Positions 35,101-45,661 of a stretch of DNA of 64,000 nucleotides are shown in pieces. The notes under the pieces were generated by a model. That model made no database searches. It saw only the letters and a program-made list of their open reading frames with translations, and was not told the origin of the DNA. A program made the position numbers and the translations under genes. How positions within the stretch are numbered: position 1 is the first letter of the stretch; every line of letters starts with the position of its first letter. Source of the stretch: Solea solea (Eukaryota > Chordata > Actinopteri > Pleuronectiformes > Soleidae); NCBI RefSeq assembly GCF_958295425.1, contig NC_081141.1, positions 14,665,204-14,729,203 of the forward strand. Direction: 5' to 3'.

Positions 35101-38100
35101 TGGCTGACCTTATGACCTCCCCTGGCTGTCGGGCTGCAGTTTTGTCACACGGGTTTTTGCGCTATGATAGGATGCACCATACTCATATCGTGGCTGTCAG
35201 AGTGTCCACCATTAGCTGTAACAAGAGATTGTGGTGCAGAAAGTACACCATGCACTGTGCAACATCCAAAAAGACCATTGTTTTTCTAGGATTTGAAGAT
35301 GTACATGTCTAATTATATTCATTACTTATTAATTAATTAAAAGTTAGACCATTGTGAAAATTGGCCTTTAACACATGGAAAGCACTATTCAAAGCTTGAT
35401 GAATTGTATCACTTTGCTTTGTCTGATGCATCCAAGTGTGGTGCTTTCTTATTGGCAAACCACTAAGTTTATTCTCTCAGCAGGGGTGATTCTTCTCACT
35501 AAGAGAAACACACATTTGTACTAGATCTGCAAATGATATTAGATAGAATAGAATATATTTTGTGTTGCCAAGGAGTCAAAAATAGGTTTTATTTCCACTG
35601 AATATACTGTTGAATAGCCGGAAACTTCGACATTCACCTGCAAATCAACTGAAAGTGACAAGAAGTGTCAAATGATCTGGGGACAGTAGTGGCTGGAAGA
35701 CCGTTTAGGATTTACTCCAGTGTCAAATAAAAAGAGTCTGTGATATGCTTTTCTTAAGTCTGGTTTCAAAGTGCTCCTTTTTTATAGCAACAATGGAATG
35801 AAGAATGGTGGCTTCATTAATTAAATTCCCAGCAATGTTTTTCACTATTTTCATCTTACAGTTAAAATGTTGTTTGACTCTGCCAAACTGTAATGTGTTT
35901 CCCACTAAATATGCTGCAGGTAATTCTCAGAACATTTTAAACGATAGTGTAACTACTAGTTACTAGCCACAAGAATTGCCCACACTTTTCTGCCATTCCT
36001 CTTTGCACATCTCAAGCTCCCCGTGGTTGGTTGACCATCAGTGTACATCCTTTGTCAGGTTTCTCCAGAGATGTTTTATTGGGTTCATGTTAGGACAATT
36101 GATTGCATTTGCAATAATAATTCAGTATAATCAAATAAGATTTTCCAACTGCAATGGCTAAGATCACACATGACTGGAAAGCAAGAGTAGTGCGTCAAAT
36201 GACTTGCATGATAGAGCAGATCAGTCAGCTGAAGGAGGAGGGAAGAGGCTACCTGTTGATCAGTGGCCTCAACAGACCCTGGCATTGAGGACACTGTAGT
36301 GTCAAAGAGGAACAGTACGTCAGGTGTGTGAAACTATTTCAGCTTAAAAAAAAAAATTCTGCAGATTCCTCCTTGCTACAACATGGGCCAATTATCATGA
36401 GTGTGATTGTGTGTGTTTACTTTTTGTTTTGTGTCTGTATGCATGTGTGAGAGATTGTGAGTCACTGAGTGAGTAAATGAGAAAGAATGTGAGTGTGTGT
36501 AATGGTGTGCCTTGCATCACACAACTCAAACTGACTGAGGCACTGAAGGAGCTCAAACTCCTAAAACATAACTCCAACTTAACATTAAAAAATTTAATTA
36601 AATCACAAACACAATATTGGTTAAAAGAAAAAGCACTTTGATAATTTTTTCCAAATTGTCCAGATCAGTAGCTCAGTAGTAGAGTGAGTTATCTTTCGAC
36701 TGGAAGGTTGTGGGTTTGATTCCTGGCTCCGCTAGTCTACAGTCCTTGGGCAAGACACTTAATACCACGTTGCTCCTGACGGCTGTGCCAGAAGCGTGTG
36801 AATGGGTATGAAAGATGTGTAATTGATAAATGTGCTGCACATAGATGGGCTGTGTAAAAGTGAATGGCAGAACTGTAGTGTAAAGCAGCCTTGAGTGGTC
36901 ATTAAGACTAGAAAAGTGCTATGTAAATACAAACCATTTACCATTAGTCCCTAAGCTACTTATGACTTGTCAGTTGGCTCTAAGCCAAAGGTCATTGACC
37001 TGTTGGAAGGTGCACATTTGGGCCAGTCTGAGTGTCCAGATCCCACTGGACCAGGTTTTCATTAAGGATATATCTTGGACTTGGTTTACACTGAATTCGT
37101 TCCTGTTTGATGTCTCTTTGGGCCTAAAAAGACCATGCCCGCTCAACTGGACTGCAAGATGTTGTGCTACAGGGAGAAAGCACAGTATGTGTGTATGGAA
37201 CACATGGAATCAAAGTGGAGATAGGATTTTTCATAGTTGTTCATTAGCAGTTCAACCTATGAACACACACATTGGCAGTGGATTGGCTTTGCATTTTCAA
37301 ATTTAAGTTGAAACTGCCGAATCTCACACTGCCTTAAAAAGAGGCATGGTTTACAAACATTACCATTTTGTAGGCTGCACTGGCAAATGTGGTCCGCAGT
37401 TGTTACACACTTGTCCACACACAAGTGAGTGTAGGTGAATACGCATTGGTTTTTTATTGCACTGGCATTTGGTCCTCGTGGAAACAGGTCCCAGAATGTG
37501 AAAATCTCAAAGCATCGCCCTTGCGTTTTCGTGTAGACAACGAATGCACTACTTTGGGGAAGATGATAATGTCATAGTCCCGTCTCCCTCTTGCCCTGGC
37601 ATTCACTGTCCCTATCTTCATTGTTGTCGTCATCATACTCTTGTGTTTGGACATTGTTTGGCTAAGATATAAATAAGTGTTAAAGATTATCATTGAACCT
37701 AAATAGTAAAATAAGTGTAGGAGAAGTGTTTCACAGTGTTTCTCTCTCTCTGTCTACAGTCAGACCTATTCTCCTCCCGCAGTAAATACAGTTAGATGAA
37801 GCTCAGTCGTGTAACAGAACTGGCCATCACCTTCACCTAAATATAGCAACACCAAGTTGGTAATACTGTTGTTTGGTCTGTTTCCTTTATAACTTATTTA
37901 TTTATTTCCCTGGCTTTGTTCATTCTGCCTGTGTTTTTGTCTGTGATTATATACATTGCAATGTGTATAACATCGTCTTCTCTGTTTGGTGTAGTGCCAC
38001 TTACAGGCCTGGCATATGTACTACAGTATTTTGAGTTGTTTTGGGGGGTTTTGTGTCGACGGAGACGTTTCCTAAAATGATGCAGTGTTTATGGGAAACT

Positions 38101-41100
38101 TTCAAACGACAAATAATAATATTTTTGTTTCATTTCCACGTGGATATGCCTTAGAGTCACAGAGGCCTCACTGCACCCGTTTTTTGTTGCCTTCCTCAAA
38201 TCGGTGCCTCAATACAGCTCTCTCTCTCTCTCTCTCAATCTCTCTCTCTCTCTCTGACCATGGCTCATGGCTTGGTTTTTCATTGATATTTACTGGCAGA
38301 AATAATTTCGAATCAATGATGTCACCACAGGTAGACTCCAATCAATGTGTAGAAAGATCTCCAGAACAATGGGAGGCACCTGCCTGAGTGTTAGGATGTT
38401 TCCATTTAAGTAGAATGAAAAGTAGAAAAAGTAAAATACATACTTGCCTAAAATGTAAAGGGGTTTCTAGTTTAGATTGAATGATTTTAGCTCCAAAAGG
38501 TTTACCAAATATTTCAGTGGATTGTCTACACATAAGTGCAACGAGTATTTTTCTTGTTTACAAAGAAATTGTCTATCCCAGGTCTCTGTTAGAGCATTAG
38601 GGGTACCAGAGTTCAGCATTCTGGTGGGCTCAGAGGCCCCACAGCGACAAGCTTTTTATTTGGCACGCAGCCTGGAGGTGTCAGAAATATTGACACGCTT
38701 TCACGTGACGGAAACTTTGCCAGCCTTTTTCCCCCCTTTCTTAAGCTCTGCATTCTGTCTGCCCAGCCAGGTATTGTAGGCCCCCGTGAAGGCCCTGTGA
38801 ATAGTGTCAAACTTGATAGTTCTCATTTTGCTTCCTGTACATGGCAGAAGAAAAAGTGCCCGCCGTGTGGGTTTTCCTTTTGTGATGGCCCTCTCTAGTC
38901 TTCCTGGGAACACACCACATTCCAGCCACAATCATTTCCTTTGTGAATCTGGGTATTGTGGGTGAGTCTGTTATGCCAATAACTCTTCTAGCTTTCAGTG
39001 TAATGCGTGCACGTATCATCGAGGTCTAGACTCGTATTTTTTTTGCAAACAATGTCTGATAACGAGCAGTGTTTTCAGTGATTTGACAGGGCTTTTGTTT
39101 TGACACATACTCCCCCCCCCCACACGTTACAAAGGACCTTTTGTGCTCATCCATACCTGAGATGTGAGTTAAGGTCTGCTACATCTGGACAAATTATTGC
39201 ACCGGTTTACCATACATGGTCCTCATGTGTCATGAAGTTGTAGTTTGTGTAACCATAATCCAGTCTGCTAATCTCAGGGGTATAAATTATTAGCGTCTTT
39301 AGAGAAGGACATTCATGCATCTGTCCCCGTGAACAGACCAAATCACAGACCTGCTGTATGTGTTGATTTACCTCGAATCAGTAGGAAGTTTTGTGCTCGG
39401 GTATGTTTTCAAAAAGGTTTTCTCACCTTTACTAATATTCTGAATATGATGAATTGAAAATAAAAAAAACACACTACCCTTTTTAACACAATTTTATTAA
39501 CCTGCAGCAGACCCAGACAGAAAAAGACACCAGAGAAATCTGGTGTCTAATTTTGTTGCTCTCTCACACCGTCTTGTGTATGATTGTGTCATGAACTATC
39601 CACCATTACCCCCTTTTGGGTGAAGGGAACATGTTTTCCTCCTCTCTCTGACAAGAGGGAATTGTCAAGGTTAAGTAGATAGGGCAGCCGGAAATAATTA
39701 CCAAGCACTTGTGAAATCCCCCCCGTTCCTCTTTTCCCTTTCATTTTAACACTCTTTTCAACATGCAGATCTTGTTTGTGATTAAACTCAGTCTCGTCTT
39801 GCCTTGTAACACGGCAAAAGATATTTTCCTTAAACAAACAGTAGTTTAAAAACAATTGAACCTGTAATTTCCTTCCTAAATGCCATTGGAAGCTCTCTTG
39901 CTCAGGGAATGGCAGGCTTTTGTGTCGAGTTCACGCAAACGACCCCCTTTCTACAAATCATCTAGTAGATGACAGACAATGATGAAAAATTGATTCTTTG
40001 AAGTTGTAATGGCCTTTGAAACGTGTAAAATTCTTGCACTGAAAGGAGAGCACCCTGAAAAGCCCCGAGTCTTGGGTGGCTGCTGTGTGCATGCTGGGAG
40101 GTTCGTCTGTGTTTTGTCACCGACTTCCCATTGCTTGTTTGCTAATTCCCTGAAGAATTGGACCAGATCCTTGATTGGAGCTTGAAGGGGCTCCAGTTGC
40201 TCAGAAATATGCATTTAGTACGGCCAAAGGCCCCTCCCCTTCCTCCCCGTCCTCCCCTTCCTCCCCTTCCTCCCCTTCCTCCTCCTCTAGTCATGCTGGG
40301 TTACTTTCGGATAGTCTGGAATAACTAAGTATTAGGGATTTATTTCATCCAGCAAAAGCATAGTAATAACAGCATCAAATGTTAATCCAGGATTGACTTT
40401 TCCCACATGTAAGCTATCATTTCTTGTTCTTGTAAACAACAACAACAATCTTTTTAAAAAGAAAAATGCAGCCCATTAAACGCTGATAGACGCTCACAAG
40501 CAACATATCAAAAGTAAAGCAAAGGAAAAAATAATATGTAGTTGTAATTGTGCTGCCAGAGAAAGAAATACACACAGAGTGGAGATCAGATCCCAAAAAA
40601 CTATAAAAATAGAATCCAAACTTTTATTGTGGCTATAAAAAGTATTCACTCCTTGGATTTGTATTGTGTTTCCCCCCCTTTACATTGACGCTGCATTCCA
40701 GCTCTATTGACCCTGATGTTCTAAAGTGAAAATAAATCTCAGTGTGAAGTTCAAAAATATAAAACATCAAGTAGTTGATGACCCAAGCACTTTTTTATAG
40801 CCACAGAACATTTCCGAGCCCCATGTTTGACATTAGAACACACTATCAGAGTTACAGGTTGTATTGTTTAACACCTGCAACTTTCACATGACCTTCCTCC
40901 ACAGATGTAGATGCATTTGTCTTTTCAGTAACCCCCTTTTTCTCTTTTGTGGGGAAAAAAAGTAATCAGTCAGCAAGTCAAATGAAGGTCACAGCAGTTC
41001 TGTAAGAGCACTGGCTACCAAAAACATGTGTGATTTTAGTAGTTTACCCTCTGAGTCTCTAAGTTACATTTTTTGTGGCAAGTAGATTATTATGAGTCAT

Positions 41101-44100
41101 TTATTTTATGAATCATTTACCTTATAGATGTTGAAATGTCTTTAATTAGGACTGTATTGTTTTTCTCTCTCTTCTTGTTGAACATACACAAAAACCCATG
41201 GAACTTTGCCTAAAATTCAGCACCTGAAAAAGAATCCCACTCTTTCTGCTGCTAATAATTTTTAAATATGAAACCTTTTTTTTCATAGAACATGAAAGGG
41301 GACTAACAGTGCACAGTCTGCCCAGCACAGATGCCAAAAAAGTTTCTGACTTCCACGTTTATTTCCGGGTTGTGTAGAGCATGAGCATGTGCAGTAGTGT
41401 TACCCCCCATGATGCCTTTCGGCTATGTAAACAAGCCGTTCGCGTTCTCGACTTGCTCGGCGCGTTAAAAAAATGTAAAAGAAAACTACTAATTGCCTTC
41501 ATTTATTCACATTCTCGTAAAGTTTTCACATCGTACACTCCCCTGACAGTAGCCGTTCCCGCGACGCCACATGACCACACTTTGCTGTGCCACGTACACA
41601 GCTGTGATGTCACTCTGAGAAATAAGATTTTTCTGGGCTTTTTATGGCCTTTGGGAAGGTTTTTCAAATGTGAAACTCCATGAATTAAAATATAGAATAT
41701 GAAGATCTATACATGCCTATGTCCATGTCTCGAGGTGTCCTGTGAACAGTTTTGGAGGCGTCTGTTTTACTATTGTGGTCAATGGGAAAATTGATTTCTG
41801 CAGTTCACAGAAGTGGCCACCATGCCAAAATTGTCTTCAAGGCAGAGGGGGCGGTGCTCTATCCAGTTCTTAAAAATACATCCATGGTCCATCCCCATTC
41901 ATTTTCTATGGCAGCCTGTGTGGTGTGAAAGCCCTACTTTTCACTGTCCAGCATGCACACCCGACACACACGGAAATATGAAGGCCCGGTCAGTGCTGCT
42001 TACACCTTTGGTTTATTTCTAGTTTGAATAACTCCACTGGCCAGTGTATTTCTTTTTTTAATTTGTAACCCTCTCATGACCATCGTGATAATCAGGCCGC
42101 CTAGATTCATATTGATTTTATGGCTGTAGTATTGTCAAAAAAAAAGTTCAGTCTGCTCATTTTTCCATGATAACGTTTGCTTTCGATATCTGGCAGTTAT
42201 GCAACCGTTTAGGAATACTGTCGTCAGTGATGGTAACAGAAGAGACTACATTGCAGAAACATGTATATATTCATTCAGAACAAATACATACATATGTACT
42301 GGTATATTGACAGACAGAGAGGATATTTAATAATAAACATGACAGCCCTACATGGGTTTATTATTCAGTGAAATTAAATTAGGTCAAACCTGGATGTGGA
42401 GGGGGGCCACACGGTGGTGTAGTGGTTAGCACTCTCGCCTTGCAGCGAGAAGACCCGGGTTCGAGCCCCGGTTGGAACAAGGGCCTTTCTGCATGGAGTT
42501 TGCATGTTCTCCCCGTGTGTGCGTGGGTTCTCTCCGGGTACTCCGGCTTCCTCCCACAGTCCAAAAACATGCAATGTGGGGATAGGTAAATTGGACACTC
42601 CAAATTGACCATAGGAGTGAGTGTGAGAGTGAATGGTTGTTTGTCTCTATCTGTGTGTGGCCCTGCGATGGACTGGCGAACTGTCCAGGGTGTACCCCGC
42701 CTATCGCCCGATGTAGCTGAGATTGGCACAGCACCCCCCGCGACCCTCTGGTTGAGGATAAAGCGGTAGATGATGACTGACTGACTGGATGTGGAGGAGT
42801 AGGACTTACAATTTCAGGCTGACTCATTAGAATGAACTCACGATGCTTCTTTTTTTTTTCTTTTTTCTGTCTCTAGGACATCACTTGTTTGACGGGCGTC
42901 CCGGAGGAGCATGTGAAGACACGCAAGGTTCACATCTTTGTATCTGCCAAAACAGCGATGCAGTCAGGAATCAACAGCACCAAGAAGTGGAAGATGGACT
43001 TTGACACCAGGGAGCGCTGGGAGAATCCACTGATGGGCTGGGCTTCAACGTACGTTTCTGTCAGCGTCACTTTTAGCAAAAGTTGTTTTACTCCACTACA
43101 CGCTATATATGTACATTTTTGGATTACAATTCCTCCTTCTGTGTTTCAGGGCTGATCCCTTATCCAACATGGCACTCTCGTTTACCTCCAAGGAAGATGC
43201 CATCGCTTTTGCTGAGAAAAATGGTACAAAAAAGAAATTCACCACATTTAAATAGAGCCTAAAACAACATACAACAGTGAATACAGTGCCTTCACAGTCT
43301 ATAGTTTTGCCAAAGTTGAATGTACAGCCTCATTTTAAGTAAATGCTAAAGTATTTATATTAGCATAGAATAAATCTTTATTGTCCACTGTGATGGAAAA
43401 TTGTCTTTGGCTCACCAATTACAGACGTCAAAACAACACTGATTATACTAAAAACAAGACATTTATATAATTTAAAATAACAGCACATTTTAAAATAAGA
43501 GTAAAGAGCTGTTCAAGTGGATGTGAATTATCAGATGTGGTAATAATATTACTACTAGGAATCGCAGTAAGATAGTGTTGTTGGTGTACGGTACCACGAC
43601 AGTAACTGGAAACACAACTTCACTTCTTAGAGGAGACCGAAGCAGGTGAACGTCACTGTTTGTGCAGAATATAAACGCTCCAGTATCAAAGCACGTGTTT
43701 AACAAACATGTAATGAAGCGACATTTTCACCACTGTGGGAGAAGTTTAACGACATACACAAACACAGGGCTGCTTTAGTTACAGCCCTGCGCTTTTTTTC
43801 TGTCGTACTTCTGTGCTTCATATTCTCGTCTGTAGGAGTTAACAGGTAGTGAAACATTAAAGGGCAAGTAAGATAAAGTGTGTAAGAACTAGGGAACCCT
43901 AATGATGAGGTCAGATTATCCTTCTGTTTCCAAAGTGCACCACAGAACAGTTGTGACCTTTACACACCAGGAAGGATGTTGTTTTGTTGTTTTCGCCTCA
44001 TTTGTGTGGTAACGCTAATTGCGCACTGTAGAAACATGAGAGCACAAGATGGTGGCCTCAGTAAAGCAAGTAGAATGTATAAAAGGCTTTCTGTAAGGCT

Positions 44101-44598
44101 ACTAAAATCAGATGATCTTTATTTTTACATGATTATACAATTATATAAACATACTTAGGTAGAGGCATGTACAGTTTCTGCCAATAAAAACCTCCTAAAT
44201 ATTACACACACACCTTCAAATCAGATCTCTGTCATTTAAAGTTAAACATGGCTTTCCACTCCACTTTTTGCTGTTTAACTCGCAGAATTGAACCATCTGG
44301 GAAAGTTTGTTGAAAGTAAGCGAAGGAAAATGGCTTAGTCTGTTTATTGCACCATGAAAGCGATTAGTGCACTTCTGACTGCACACAGCCTGTTGATGTC
44401 TACAGAACACCTCATTGTGTTTGGAACTCGTCCAAAGTGAATAATCATGACATTATCGGCCCCGCGGCTCACTCTGGTGATGTTTTCGCTTCAGGTTGGA
44501 GTTACGACGTCACAGACAAGAGGACCTCAAAGCCCCGGGTGAAATCGTACGGGGCAAACTTCTCCTGGAACAAGAGGACCAGGAGGTCCGCTAAGTAA
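24049..44598 (+). CDS. ndufs4: NADH dehydrogenase (complex I) Fe-S subunit 4, complete, five exons, 170 aa
   Basis: Accessory 18-kDa subunit of mitochondrial complex I that stabilises the NADH-oxidising arm. Exons: 24049-24131, 27970-28048, 42877-43049, 43150-43223, 44495-44598, with all borders GT/AG. The 513-nt total keeps the frame to TAA at 44596-44598. The N-terminus ([20 protein letters not shown]) has Ser, Leu and Arg and few acids, as in a mitochondrial presequence. The conserved core follows: [74 protein letters not shown] and [13 protein letters not shown]. Length (170 aa) compares with 175 in human. The C-terminus reads RTRRSAK where mammals have a PKA-type site. Intron 2 is 14.8 kb, over half the gene. 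Confidence 0.95.
25005..25048 (+). repeat. Left arm of a long inverted repeat in ndufs4 intron 1
   Basis: GTTAAAATGTGATGCATACT and the following AT-rich stretch reappear as reverse complement at 26812-26857, differing by a 2-bp AT insertion. The pair brackets a LINE fragment and a hAT element. Confidence 0.85.
25105..25857 (-). mobile_element. 5'-truncated LINE 3' end (Rex1/CR1-like)
   Basis: Minus-strand translation of about 25884-25400 gives C-terminal LINE reverse-transcriptase signatures in two adjacent frames: [35 protein letters not shown], then [15 protein letters not shown] and [11 protein letters not shown]. The 3' tail reads CTATCTTATCTTATG on the minus strand. Only the end of the element is present and it is frameshifted, so it cannot move itself. 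It lies in a CATA microsatellite that continues on both sides, a likely target duplication. An internal (TA)n lies at 25216-25254. Confidence 0.75.
25216..25254. repeat. (TA)n microsatellite
   Basis: About 19 uninterrupted TA units inside the LINE fragment. Confidence 0.9.
25858..25908. repeat. CATA/TATA microsatellite with hAT target duplication
   Basis: ACATACAT units pass into TATATATG. The last 8 bp, ATATACTT (25901-25908), are repeated at 26812-26819 on the far side of the hAT element. Confidence 0.85.
25909..26811. mobile_element. hAT-like nonautonomous DNA transposon, 903 bp
   Basis: The termini are inverted: TAGAGATGTAACGAT on the left and, read on the other strand, TAGGGATGTAACGAT on the right (one mismatch in 15). 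An exact 8-bp target duplication, ATATACTT, flanks them, the size made by hAT transposases. Subterminal ATCACGGTTATC-type motifs occur in both orientations (about 25938-25985 and 26703-26800). There is no transposase ORF; the interior holds a (TTA)n tract at 26087-26131 and a (CA)n tract at 26161-26180. Confidence 0.85.
26812..26857 (-). repeat. Right arm of the long inverted repeat
   Basis: Reverse complement of 25005-25048. It begins with the right copy of the hAT target duplication, so the hAT inserted into this arm. Confidence 0.85.
26858..27969 (+). other. Rest of ndufs4 intron 1, nothing assigned
   Basis: A/T-rich intronic sequence leading to the acceptor of exon 2 (GGTTTTCAG at 27961-27969). 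No exon, RNA gene or element is recognised. Confidence 0.6.
29184..29560. repeat. CpG-rich segment, possible DNA-transposon end fragment
   Basis: Abruptly CpG-rich sequence in an A/T-rich intron, starting GGCCCCGTTCACACGAGGAC and including GGTGACGGCG and ACGTCGCGTACGTG. A weakly similar piece in opposite orientation lies near 37480-37560. No matching terminus or target duplication is found, so the family is unknown. Confidence 0.3.
30585..30647. repeat. Two adjacent hairpins with related arms
   Basis: AACCAGG (30585-30591) pairs with CCTGGTT (30599-30605). GGTGACCTAAAC (30614-30625) pairs with GTTTAGGTCACC (30636-30647). Confidence 0.7.
32368..32602. mobile_element. Short hAT-type MITE, 235 bp
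   Basis: It begins TAGGGCTG and ends with the reverse complement of TAGGGCTT. It is flanked by CTTTCAGC (32360-32367) and CTTTAAGC (32603-32610), an 8-bp target duplication with one mismatch. The interior is A/T-rich and noncoding. Confidence 0.55.
36660..36944 (+). repeat. tRNA-derived SINE, second family, copy 1
   Basis: A Pol III A-box-like TAGCTCAGTAGTAGAGTGAG and B-box-like GGGTTTGATTCC are followed by a body with CTTGGGCAAGACACTTAA and a tail with GACTAGAAAAGTGCTATGTA ending ACCATTTACCATT. The body and tail match the element at 45222-45520. Confidence 0.7.
38217..38255. repeat. (CT)n microsatellite
   Basis: CT repeats with one AA interruption. Confidence 0.85.
40231..40287. repeat. 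CCTCCCCTT short tandem repeat
   Basis: About six units of a 9-bp pyrimidine motif (TTCCTCCCC), with a near-complete purine/pyrimidine strand split. Confidence 0.8.
40628..40805. mobile_element. MITE-like element with inverted TGTGGCTATAAAAA ends
   Basis: TGTGGCTATAAAAAGT at 40628 is mirrored by its near reverse complement ending at 40805. The 178-bp interior is noncoding. A clear target duplication was not found, so the class is open. Confidence 0.45.
42390..42402. repeat. SINE target-site duplication, left copy
   Basis: CTGGATGTGGAGG, repeated exactly at 42785-42797 across the SINE. Confidence 0.85.
42403..42784 (+). repeat. tRNA-derived SINE, full-length copy (ndufs4 intron 2)
   Basis: It opens with a tRNA-like head: A-box-like GTAGTGGTTAGCAC and an intact B box GGTTCGAGCCC. 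The body with CTCCGGCTTCCTCCCACAG is shared with the copy at 5040. The 3' part with CCCCGCGACCCTCTGG ends in a GATGACTGACTGA tail. A 13-bp target duplication on both sides shows insertion by target-primed copying. The element ends only 92 bp before exon 3. Confidence 0.85.
42785..42797. repeat. SINE target-site duplication, right copy
   Basis: Identical to 42390-42402. Confidence 0.85.
43365..43440 (-). repeat. Possible short LINE 3' end in ndufs4 intron 4
   Basis: TAGAATAAATCTTTATTGTC and then CACTGTGATGGAAAATTG resemble the antisense 3' terminus of fish LINEs like the one at 25105. It is too short to assign firmly. Confidence 0.3.
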
Positions 44599-44695
44599 AC
44601 TTGGGATGCACATCTGTTTGTTGGCTTGACCTCAGTTTGTCCCGCAGCAGACCTGTATCATTCTTGTCAATAAATGCATAATTATATACCTTGAA
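44599..44695 (+). terminator. ndufs4: ndufs4 3' UTR with AATAAA at 44669-44674
   Basis: A short 3' UTR. AATAAA lies 71 bp after the stop codon, with A/T-rich and T-rich sequence downstream. Confidence 0.7.
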
Positions 44696-45221
44696 ACCAA
44701 ACATTTGGGTCATTATCGCTTTTCTTTTTCAAACACTCACCTCATTACTGACTACCTAATGTTGCTCATGTGATTAATGAAGTGTTGTGAGTCAAAGTTG
44801 TCCCACAGCATTTCAAAGACGAGCAGTTTCTAACTATTACAAATTGTTTAAAGTCGAGGATGAATATGTGTGTGTGGGTCGGCCAAAACCACTGTAATTC
44901 TGTTTCTGACATGTTGAACTGTTGGTGTTTGCTGAGCTGCACGACTGGAAGTTCAATAGGAATGTGGGAAACGTTTTGTTTCTGATGAAAGTTAAGTTCA
45001 TCATCATTTTAATACATTACATGTTTTAGTTTCAGAGATGTAAACCAGTCTTGTATAAAGTATCTCATAGGGATAAAAGTACAAATACCTTACCAGAAAA
45101 GGAATTTGGTAGAAGTTGAAGTCACTTTTTTGTAATAATACTTAGAAAAGTCTTAAAGTATATGACATTTACTTTGCTTAAGTGTCAAAAGTACTAAAGT
45201 ATTAAAGTGGAGAGTAAGGAT
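44696..45221. other. Downstream flank of ndufs4
   Basis: A/T-rich intergenic sequence with no recognised gene or element. Confidence 0.6.
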
Positions 45222-45520
45222 TGAGCCATGGTAGATCAGTGGTAGGGTGAATTGTCTTTCAGCTGGAAGGTTGTGGGTTAAATTCCTGGCCCTGCTAGTC
45301 TATATGTGTCCTTGAGCAAGACACTTACACTTAACCCATGTTGAAGCGTGTGAATGGGTGAATGGCAAAACTGTAGTATAAAGTAGTTCATCAAGATTCT
45401 AGTCTGTGTCCTTGAGCAAGACACTTACACTTAACCCATGTTGAAGCGTGTGAATGGCAAAACTAGTAGAAAGTAGCTCATCAAGACTAGAAAAGCGTTA
45501 TATAAATAAAGACCATTACC
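45222..45520 (+). repeat. tRNA-derived SINE, second family, copy 2, internally duplicated
   Basis: It has the same architecture as 36660-36944: A-box-like TAGATCAGTGGTAGGGTG and B-box-like GGGTTAAATTCC. A segment beginning TGTGTCCTTGAGCAAGACAC occurs at 45305 and again at 45405, a 100-bp tandem duplication. The tail with GACTAGAAAAGCG ends near ACCATTACC. Confidence 0.7.
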
Positions 45521-45661
45521 AACTCTTCTACTGATTTTATTTGGTAGTAACGAGTAACAAAGATAGAGGGAAATGTAGTGAAGTAAAAGCACAGATATGT
45601 GACTTTGTACTAAAGTACAGTAACAAAGTATTTGTACTTTACATTACAAGATAGATGTAAA

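Larger units (their letters stand above)
28049..42876 (+). other. ndufs4: ndufs4 intron 2 (14.8 kb)
   Basis: A large intron without an assignable gene. It contains a CpG-rich segment (29184-29560), hairpins (30585-30647), a hAT-type MITE (32368-32602), CT and CCTCCCCTT tracts, two SINEs (36660-36944 and 42403-42784) and a TIR-bearing MITE-like element (40628-40805). The remaining sequence shows no coding pattern. Confidence 0.7.

Noticed and set aside
35955..36110. Segment resembling a dispersed fish transposon (CCAGAGATGTTTTATTGGG)
   Set aside because: The similarity is from memory only; no termini, target duplication or ORF supports an element call.
41345..41960. CpG-containing stretch with a 100-codon ORF at 41381-41683
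   Set aside because: No domain, splice signal or repeat boundary could be defined. It looks like old repeat-derived intron sequence.
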